Below the pieces are notes generated by a model that did not search any database, was not told the origin of the DNA, and saw only the letters and a list, made by a program, of their open reading frames with translations. The position numbers and the translations under genes were made by a program. Shown here piece by piece: positions 32,901 through 43,200 of a stretch of 64,000 nt of DNA. Position 1 is the stretch's first letter; every line of letters begins with the position of its first letter. The stretch covers positions 145,927,741-145,991,740 of the forward strand of contig CM043945.1 of the NCBI GenBank assembly GCA_014529385.2. The letters are read 5' to 3'. Source of the DNA: Adiantum capillus-veneris. Lineage: Eukaryota > Streptophyta > Polypodiopsida > Polypodiales > Pteridaceae.

Positions 32901-35900
32901 AGATGCATATCCTCTGCTTGCACACAACATGATCATCAGATTTCAGTCAGAACCCATCAGGAGCATTTTTACAGTGCATAGACCTATTTTCCCTATTTTA
33001 GCCATTCTTCACTTATTATTTTTAAGCGACTTGTTGGCAACTAGGTAGGGCAAATTAGCAAAGCAACTATATAAGAAAACCTAGCGCTAGTGCTTTCTGG
33101 CAGAAGAGGCAACAGGAGCACCTTTGTTCAACAGGCACCTTCTCAACTGAACCCCAACCAGGACCCTAGCGTTTTGCACCATCTGCAACAAGCTAGCGTT
33201 AGTAGTTTGCACGAGCAGATCCATACCGTTTTTACAGTAGAGCCCAAATCAGCCCTAGCGTTTTTGCATCAGCCTGGCACCTCAGCGTTTTTGCAGATCT
33301 CGCGACAGAACCAACAAAAAGACCAGCATTTTCAGTTTTCAGCATAGACACTCCGCAGAACAACCCCCGAACCTCGTAGATCTCACCTTCCCGCAATAGA
33401 TCCTCGTCGCACGGTCAGATCCCACGAAGTTTGCAATTTCAGCCCGGAAAACGCAGATTTCAGCATTTGTGTTTCCAGCGTTTCGTTGTCGCATCATCGT
33501 CACCGACATAGAGACATAATTCACCAGATAAAGATTTGCAGATTTCAGCCCTTAGCATTTTCAGATTTCAGCCCGTCTCGTGGTCGTCGACATCGTCGGC
33601 AAATCCAAGCATTGTAGAGATCAGTGCAATCATAAGTAGACCTGTCACGTGACACATCCTAATCCTATGTGTCCGTGGACAAGCTACACCACAGCAAGGT
33701 TCAGTGAGTCCAGTCAGTCTAGATTAGCAGTGATCTGGCACTTTTGTGAGTCTATTCGTAGACCGTGCATGCCCAGTCACTGAGTGTAGATGCATATCCT
33801 TTGGTTGCACACAGCATGATCATCAGTATTCCCTTCAGAATCCATCAGATTCAGTCAAGGGAATTTTCTAGTGCATTTAGCCTATTTTCTTATTTTTGGT
33901 TATTTTCACTTATTATTTTGAAGTGACTTTCCAACAAAAGTAGGTAGGGCAATTTTACTAAGTTAATATATAAGCAACCCAAAGTTAGCACTTTCTGGCA
34001 GAAGAGGCAGCAGGAGCTTCCCGCTCAACAGGCAACTTGTTAGCAGTACCCCCCCCCCCCCCCCCCCCCCCCCCCCTCAGCACCCCTAGCGTTTTCAAGC
34101 ATTAGATCAAGCATCACCCTCTCCCCACCTTGGGCGTTTTCTCCCACAGCAAACCATCGCCAGCAAGTGTCATCCATAGGCGTTTTTCCCGCAACCAACA
34201 AACCTCAGCAATAGCGTTTTTGACTCAGAGACTTCAGCCAATGCAGGGATTTACTAACGCTAGTAAAGACCTGTCATTTCAGCGTTTTTCAGCTTGGGAA
34301 TTGCTGCCATAGCCAGCGTTTTTTCAGCCTTCAGCAAAAGCAGCAAAACGCAGCCAGAAATAGACTTATCATCAGCATTTTTGTCTTCAGCATGACCCCC
34401 GACACACCCATCATATTCAGCCATAAAGACAGCAGTGAAACAGTCAATTTCAGTGCCGAAACAGCCATGAAATTCAGCAAATAGAAGATCCCAGATTTCA
34501 GCCCTAAGTCGTCGTCATCATCACCGCCGTCGTCATCGGCATAGTCCAAGTTGCATCAGTCCATTGCATACGCATTGTGCACCTTTTGTGCAATCAAAAG
34601 TAGACCACTCTCGCCGACGAGAGTGGGGCCTTCGGAGGAGGGTTTTACAACCTCTCGGGTGTCATATCTCTTCTCTTTCCTTCTCTCAGTCTCATTCACT
34701 TGCACGCACAATATCCACTCACTTCGTTCGTGATCATAGCACTCTCCATAAGACGGAAGGCTTCTCCTTCCCTAAGAACTAAAAGGAACCTTGAGCAATA
34801 AAGATCACTAATCTTGAGAAAATACAACATTCATTCCACTGCACCTTACATTGGTATCAGAGCTTTGGAAGTGTTCTGCATTACTCAAGGAAAGAACCAC
34901 AAGAATTTTTTTTTGCTTGTTGTGGTTACACAAACCCAAGTTTACTTTGGCGTGTCGATTCCTAATCGTGTTTGTTGAAGAGTGACGGGAATCCCAAGAA
35001 AGAAGGGCTTGTCCAGCCTCCCCTTGCGTCTCTTTTCACTCATTGAGAGGGGACCGTGCACTTAGCGGCCGGCCAATCGATGTGAGGTGGGAAAAAGCAA
35101 CCTTGGTGTGAGCACAAGGTCGCCAAGGGGTGCGCCCGCAGAAAAGAGTAGAACTCTGTTGAAGAGAAGATCCTTCTCAAATGCAATTTGCAAGCGAAAG
35201 AAAGAGTGACGGGAATCCCAAGAAAGAAGGGCTTGTCCAGCCTCCCCTTGCGTCTCTTTTCACTCATTGAGAGGGGACAGTGCACTTAGCGGCCGGCCAA
35301 TCGATGTGAGGTGGGAAAAAGCAACCTTGGTGTGAGCGCAAGGTCGCCAAGGGGTGCGCCCGTAGAAAAGAGTAGAACTCTGTTGAAGAGAAGATCCTTC
35401 TCAAATGCAATTTGCAAGCGAAAGAAAACCTCAAGAACCCAAGAACCCAAGAACCAAGACCCTCAAGAACCCAAGTTCCTCGTGAACTTAAGAACCAAAG
35501 ATCATAGTGCATGGTCGTCACCCGAAGCGGAATGGATACTTCGCATACTGGTGATGAGCACGATAGAGGCGGCGAAGATTTTTCCCTACCAGGAGACTTT
35601 TTCGACCCTCCCCCTTCGCCATCTACGCCACGAGTTGCACTCACTCCTATGGAGATGATGGTCAAGTCGATGTTGGACATGATGGCACAACAACAAGAAA
35701 CGAATCGAGTTGCATTGGCACAACTCGCCAGCAAAGCAGAACAACAAGAAGCTAGGGACTGTGAGCGTGACGACAGAATTGCAAGAATGGCCGCAGACCA
35801 AGAAGCCAAGGACTGCGAGTGCGACGACAGAAATGCAAGACATGCCGCACAACAGGAAGACAAGCGCCTTGCTTTAGAACGCGAGCGCGACGCAAGAAAA

Positions 35901-38900
35901 GAACTAAGGAAGGAGGAAGCGGCAACATGAGCTGCGGCCTTGGAGGCCGAGCGTGAAGCTCGACGAGAGCTACGCACTCAAGAATTGCTTGCCCAAGTCC
36001 TAGCCTCGAAGACCGAACCACCCAAAGATCGTGGGAGTTCGTTAAGTGGCGCAAGCCACGATGCGGATTCCAACCATCCAATCACAAAGAAGTTGACTTT
36101 CAGTAAGTATGACGGTAAGATGGATGCTACGGTTATTCATTCTTGGTTGCATCAATTTAATGCTTATTTTGCGACAACTAAGAAGACAGGAAATAGCAAA
36201 CTTTTGACGGAAGCTATGTACCTTGCCGGTGATGCCATCGGTTAGTACCACGCATGGCAAGAGGCACAGCTAGCCGCGCACCGAGAGGCACCCGACGATT
36301 TCACGCCCCTCTCTTTTAGTTGGGCTGATTTTCAAGACAAGCTCAACGCGCGGTTTATGCCACCTCAGTACCTCGCACGATTGAAGGACGATTGGCGCTC
36401 TCTCAAGCAAAATGGTATGCGAGTCATGTCTTTTTCTAATCGTGTTTTGCAGCTAGGTACTCAATTACGAAAATCGGATGATGAGCGCAAGGAGGCTTTT
36501 CTCTTTGGATTGGACGAGTATATCAAGTACGATGTCGAGGTTCTCGATCCAATCGATCTCAACAAGGCGGTAGCGATTGCTCTCGCACAAGAGATGAAGC
36601 ACAACAAGGGAAAGCCTAAGGAGAACAAGACTTTCACAAGTACCTCGCAGACTTCTTAGAACGGTAAGAATGATAACTCTTCTAACCAATCTTCCAATAG
36701 TCTCTCATCAAAGAATTCTTCCAATGAATCTAAGGATAAGGCTAACACAATTGCTAAACCTAAGCTTACTCCAGATGAAAAGGTAGCACAAGGAATTGTA
36801 GGAGGATACATCACGTCGGAAGAACAAAGCACTTATTCTAAGGAAGGTCATTGTTTTCATTGTCACATTAAGGGTCACATAAAAAGAACATGTCCTAAGT
36901 TTGAATCGAATGAATCTAAAGAACCCACAGCACCCACTTCCTCTGTCAATGCAATGAATGATAACACGAGTGTGCCCCAAGTTTCTTAGGACCCTCCCGT
37001 TAATGATTCTCTCATTAAATGTATGGTCGTACGTCGGGGCACCGTTTTGTCATATTGTTTGACCCGGGTAGTATGCATGATGTGATCAGTTCCTCTCTTG
37101 TTGAGAGAGCCCGCCTCGAAGTTAGTCCGAGATCTATTGAGGTCTCTGGCTTTCGTCCTGGTATGGACGCTCTCATCACGGAGGAGTGCTTTGGTGTGTT
37201 GTTTGAAATTCAAGAGACTGCCTTCACTAGAAGATTTGTTGTTTCTCCTCTCTCAGGATGTGATATGATTTTGGGCATTCGATGGTTTCGTGATAATGAT
37301 GCTCTCATGAAATTTGCGGCTAACACTATAACTCTCAATGCCGGCAGTGATTCTCCTATTGTCATTCATGGAGAGGACATTGCTCCTTCTCCATCTCTCA
37401 TTGCATATATGCAGGACAAGGTTGAAAGGATTCGGGATAAGGAGATTCTCTCAATTTCTTCTTCTCCAAAGCATGATACACAGGATTTGCATGATTATGA
37501 GAAGCATGATGATTTGGATGACAATGACCAGCATGATGATTTGCATGAAGAAGATGTGATTGTTCACAAGGATGATGTGTTAGTTGATGCTTTTTCTAGC
37601 GAAGCTAACCTCGTTGTAGATTCGATCAATCACTAAGAATCCATCTTGGCTTTCGAGTCGAGGTTCACAGATCTCTCACAAGAAGATTCGATAGATCCCG
37701 AAGAAGCGATCTTGCCTCTCGAGCCTTGGTCCAAAGAACCCTCACAGGAAGTATTATGTGTTCGCATGATTGATACGCACGCATTGTTTGAGTGTTTCAT
37801 TCGTGACGGTTTCCTGTATTTTAGTCAACATCGTTATGTGATCCCTTTTCCTAGGCATGACATATTGTATGTGGAGCACGTTTCTATCATGGATGAGCAC
37901 GAATGTATGCGGATTGTTCATGAAAAGCTGAAAGGTATGTATGTAAGGAAGTCACATTCCATGTCTCTTCCTTGGCATGACACAGTTTCCGAAAGAGCAC
38001 ATGAAAGTATGAGCACCAAGCATGGGCATTTCCATTGTATTTTGCCACAGTTGATTGATTTCAATCAAACGGACAAGATTCGAGCGCATTGTTTGCATGT
38101 GTTTGATGAATGGGTTGTCACTCCGTCTCTATGTTCATCTACATTGCATACACAGTCTTTAGAGAAGACAATATTTTTTTCCTTCACTTTACATGGAATG
38201 GGTATGTTCATGGTTTTGTGTTGGAGATGGTTTCAGGAATTTTCAGCCATGGAGATTCTTGAAGACGGAAGCAGCAGGTCTCTAGACGTAGTTGAAGCAT
38301 TGAAGGAGCTACAGAAGACTTTGTGTCGCTTTCGGTGTGGCCCAAAGAAGCAAGCGTTGTAGACCTTTATGAAGTTCAAGTACCACACGACCCACACCTC
38401 AGAGTGGGCTGGCAAAGAGTCCCTTCCAGGATTCCGGATGCTATTGGCGATCTTCCTCGACGCCATACAGTTCGGTACCAGTACCTCACTTTGAAAAGGA
38501 GGGGATGTCACGTGACACATCCTAACCCTATGTGTCCGTGGACAAGCTACACCACAACAGGGTTCAGTCAATCCAATCAGTCTAGATTAGCAGTGATCTG
38601 GCACTTTTGTGAGTCTATTCGTAGACCGTGCATGCCCAGTCACTGAGTGTAGATGCATATCTTCTGGTTGCACACAGCATGATCATCAGTATTCCCTTCA
38701 GAATCCATCAGATTCAGTTAGGGGAATTTTCTAGTGCATTTAGCCTATTTTCCTATTTTTGGTTATTTTCACTTATTATTTTGAAGTGACTTTCCAACAA
38801 AAGTAGGTAGGGCAATTTTGCTAAGTTAATATATAAGCAACCCAAAGTTAGCACTTTCTCGCAGAAGAGGCAGCAGGAGCTTCCCGCTCAACAGGCAACT

Positions 38901-40223
38901 TGTTAGCAGTACCCCCCCCCCCCCCCCCCCCCCCCCTCAGCACCCCTAGCGTTTTCAAGCATTAGATCAAGCATCACCCTCTCCCACCTTCGGCGTTTTC
39001 TCCCACAGCAAACCATCGCCAGCAAGTGTCATCCATTGGCGTTTTTCCCGCGACCAACAAACCTCAGCAATAGCTTTTTTGACTCAGAGACCTCAGCCAA
39101 TGCAGGGATTTACTAACGCTAGTAAAGACCTGTCATTTCAGCGTTTTTCAAGCTTGGGAATTGCTGCCATAGCCAGCGTTTTTTCAGCCTTCAGCAAAAG
39201 CAGCAAAACGCAGCCAGAAAGAGACTTATCATCAGCGTTTTTGTCTTCAGCATGACCCCCGACACACCCATCATATTCAGCCATAAAGACAGCAGTGAAA
39301 CAGTCAATTTCAGCCCCGAAACAGCCATGAAATTCAGCAAATAGAAGATCCCAGATTTCAGCCCTAGTCGTCGTCATCATCACCGTTGTCGTCATCGGCA
39401 TAGTCCAAGTTGCATCAGTCCATTGCATACGCATTGTGCACCTTTTGTGCAATCAAAAGTAGACCACTCTCGCCGACGAGAGTGGGGCCTTCGGAGGAGG
39501 GTTTTACAACCTCTCGGGTGTCGTATCTCTTCTCTCTCCTTCTCTCAGTCTCATTCACTTGCACGCACAATATCCACTCACTTCGTTCGTGATCATAGCA
39601 CTCTCCATAAGACGGAAGGCTCTCTCCTTCCCTAAGAACTAAGAGGAACCTTGAGCAATAAAGATCACTAAACTTGAGAAAATACAACATTGATTCCGCT
39701 GCACCTTACAAGACCGCTCTCGCCATAGAGACTGGGGCCTTTGTAGGAGGGTTTTGACAACATTCTGGTGTCATATTCTTCTCTCTCTATCTCTCAGTCT
39801 CATGCACCTTCATTCACAGTGTCTTCCATTGTGTTTGTGATCATTTGCACTCTCTTACTAAAGGAACGGAAGACTCTCCCTTTCGTAAGTAAAAGGAACC
39901 TTGAGCACATTTCGGAGCACTCATCTTGAGCAAAGTTCAACATTGACTTCCGCTGTACCTTACAGGTTCTATCGGAGTAGACTATACTAAACCAAATGCT
40001 TCAAGGTAATGTTTCACAATCTGAGGAGTATCTGCCAGATCCTCCTTCTCCATCCACTTCGCATCTAATGCGGGATAGTTCTTGAATTTAACCAAGAACC
40101 GCCTAATCACTTTACCTTTTATCTTTTTATCTTTATGTGTTAGTATCTGTTCTGCGGGCGGGCAGGACAGGGCACGGCAAGGCAGCGCGATGGAAGCTGT
40201 GGGGGAGAGCGATGGCGAGAGAA

Positions 40224-40254
<31 letters not shown>

Positions 40255-43200
40255 GTAGAGCGTGCGCTGGGCAGCAGCGAGCGATGTGTTCAACAGTTCT
40301 GCATTGAGCAGAATTCAATCAAAAGCAGCCCTATCAAACCTAGGCAATGCATTCTCACAAGATTGTTTGTGATCATTTGCACTCTCTCATTAAAGGAACG
40401 GAAGGCTCTCCCTTCCGTAAGTAAAAGAAACCCTTGAGCACAGGTTCGGAGCACTCATCTTGAGGAAAGTTCAACATTCACTTTCGTTGCACCTTATACA
40501 GAGGCTTCCGAGTACCATCGAGTCTGATCTAGAACGGATGTGGTAATATGTTCGGTTCAAGTGCTGGTATAAAGACTTCAAAGGAAAGCCTCTGCCCGCA
40601 TGCGATCGGAGCTGCCCTGTAGTCTCACGAGCTGTCTTCTGAGAGTGTGGATCAGCTCTAGCCAAAGATCGCGAACAGTCTCTGCTGGTGGCACAGGGCG
40701 AGCCTCAGATGCGGAAGCAACGGGCCCGCCAGATGAACCAGAGTGTCAGGCCACTGATGAGCTCCCAACACTCCTCTCTCTCATTGCACCACTCCTGTGG
40801 AGTAAGCTCTGTGGCAGGCTGGAGTATAGGTCGCCCCCCCTTTCATCACTGTCATCCTAGTGGTGGAATATAGCTCAAACTGAAGTGTCGGGCCCGTGAG
40901 GGTGGACGAAGCCGCTGCTCCCCAAGTGTACTGTCGAGCTGTGGAGAGAGCAGGCATCAACCGAAGAACACGAAGCCACACTTGCTGTGCCAAAGGACAA
41001 TCCCAAAGACAGTGACGCTGACTCTCCACAAGATGGTCACAAGCTGCAGATGCGGCCGAGAGACCACTATGCACTAGCCAGCTCCCAACTGCTGTAGCTC
41101 TGTGTGCGGCTAGCCACTGAAACAAGGTGACTCGCCTCGGCTGCTCTCTAGAATCCCACAACCTCTCCCAAAAGGCTGCCAAGAACTCAATTGTGAGACC
41201 CTCCTTCTGCCAATGAGGTGCTGCAGCAGGGCCAGCCTCTCTCTGTGCTGCTAGTATGTGACGTCCCAGTCGAACAGTGTACTGAAAGAACGGGACACTT
41301 GGGTGGTCTGCAGAAGAGAAAGGGTCCCTCCAAAGCCACTCTCCAGGATCCCACTGTACTTGTGCTAGTGGACATCACTCCCAAGCCCACAGTCTCCAGT
41401 GTCCAGTCTCAAGAGCTGCTGGGTCAGGATCGATGACACAAGTCCTCCCCACGGATGCCCACTACTCGGATCCTCTGAAAACAGCACTCTACCACGTGCG
41501 GGGCCTCTATTGCAACTCACTGTAAGCGTCCCTCACCCTGTAACTCGAAAAAACAGGTATGGAACAGTCTCTGAGCAGGCCCGGACTGAGATGAGAACCT
41601 CCAGTCGTGTGAAGGCTTCCATCCACTTGGGTGCTACTGGCTCGAGAGGTATGAGCCACTCAGTTGGAACTGCCTCTGAGATGTCTTGGCACATGCTGCA
41701 GCCTCTCATGCCCTGTAGCACTGGAAACCCTGCAACTCCTCTAACAACCCTTAAAACTCTAACCAGTCACCTAAAGAGCGCGCTGGGCCCGTTGCCATGG
41801 GATCCCAGGAAACATGAGGCCGACTACCAACCAAGTGGCCTCTCTGAGTGCTAACCATGGGGTTCCAAACAAGGGGCTGTTGTAGGCGCTCCTCCGTGCA
41901 AGTAGGCTGTCGCTGCTCGAGGCCTCGCCGCAAGTGCTCCCAAGATCGAAGCAAACTCACAGCGAAGCGGTCCTCCAGTCTCCTGCTCAAACCAACTCTG
42001 CGCATCTCTGTGAAGATCCATATGGTCGAAGGTCGCCAGGGGCCTCCAGCCTGAGGCACCCCTAGCATGAAGCCGCTGTAGCAAGAACTCCTTCGAGGGC
42101 TTCTCACCTGGAAGAAGTCCTCTGACTATGAACTTCCCAAGAAGGGATCTGCTCTGCTCTGCTGGGTCAATGATCCCAAGCCCTCCCTGCAAACAAGGAA
42201 GAGTGATGACCTGCCAAGCCACTCTGGCTCGGGCTATCTGAGTGTCACGTCTTGACCAAAGAAAGGTCCTGATCAGCCTCTCTACCTGGCTGATACAACA
42301 ACGCGAGAAGATCCAACAAGAAGTGATGTACCACATAGTCACCGACAACACTTGGTTGGCCACTACTACTCTGCCAACCAAAGAAAGTCGTGTTGAGCTC
42401 CAGTGTAACAACTTCCTCCTGATAGACAGGAGGAGGGGAGCATTTTGCTGCTCGGGAGACAAGTCCAAACCAACCTGACAACCCAAGTACCGAACTGCAG
42501 TCCTTGGGGGAATCCACCTGATACCCTCTCCTGGCATCCAATCGAGCACGGGACCACTACCAACTGAGAAAGCCACTGTCTTTGTCTTTCTCCAGTTGAT
42601 CTGTGCGCCAGATGCACAATAGAAGGTCTCCAGAGCTTGCTCACACCTGTGAAGGTTGGCCTCCTGGCCATCTAAGTACAAGGCTGAGTCGTCTCCAAAC
42701 TCGGCGTCCAGTAGCTCATCTCTTCGAATAGGGAGTGCTAAGCCCCGTAGACCAACCTGCTGCGACACCAAAAACCTGCTCATCGCCTGAGCATAGAACA
42801 GAAAGAGGAAGGGGGCAAGAGGACAGCCCTGACCGAGCGTGTGAGCATGAAACGATCACCTCTACCTCCTAACAAAAGTACCCGACTGTATGCCTGTCTG
42901 TACAAAGCTGACACCCCTATGATCCAAGCATCTGAGAAACCCATCTTGCGTAGAGTGCCCTCTAGAAAGTCCCAGTCAACTCTGTCGTATGCCTTCTCAA
43001 AATCAAGAAGAAGAATCACTAGGTCCTCACCACGAAGCTGCGCTAGGGCAGAAGCCTCCCAAGAAGTAAAGCTGTTGTCAAGGATACTGCGCTCCTTGAC
43101 AAAACTTGTCTGAGTCCCATGTATAAGGCTTTCTAGGAGTGGCTGGATCCTCAAACTCAAAGCCTTGGGAGGAATTTTATAGGCTGAGTTGAGGATGGTG

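Larger units (their letters stand above)
33643..34850 (+). repeat. 5' LTR of NA1
   Basis: 1208 bases, from TGTCACGTGACACATCC to CACTGCACCTTACA. TATATAAG at 33967-33974. A run of about 28 C lies at 34049-34076, an AGCGTTTT unit region at 34080-34340, and the hairpin CCACTCTCG/CGAGAGTGG at 34605-34626. Confidence 0.95.
33643..39710 (+). mobile_element. Complete non-autonomous LTR retrotransposon NA1
   Basis: 6068 bases flanked by a perfect target duplication AGACC (33638-33642 and 39711-39715). 5' LTR 33643-34850, Met-type primer site 34852-34863, leader with a 224-base tandem duplication, Gag (35511 to about 36990), protease-like domain plus conserved unknown domain in one frame (37019-38505, with stops at 37634 and 38360), polypurine tract, 3' LTR 38506-39710. 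No reverse transcriptase, RNase H or integrase is encoded: the roughly 1.5 kb between the protease-like domain and the LTR is read through in other frames without any polymerase motif. It must have been moved by enzymes from another element. The two LTRs differ at few positions, so insertion is fairly recent. Confidence 0.93.

Noticed and set aside
35264-35977. 237-codon Ser/Ala-rich minus-strand frame inside NA1
   Set aside because: Antisense of the Gag coiled coil; the low-complexity charged repeat leaves the opposite strand open.
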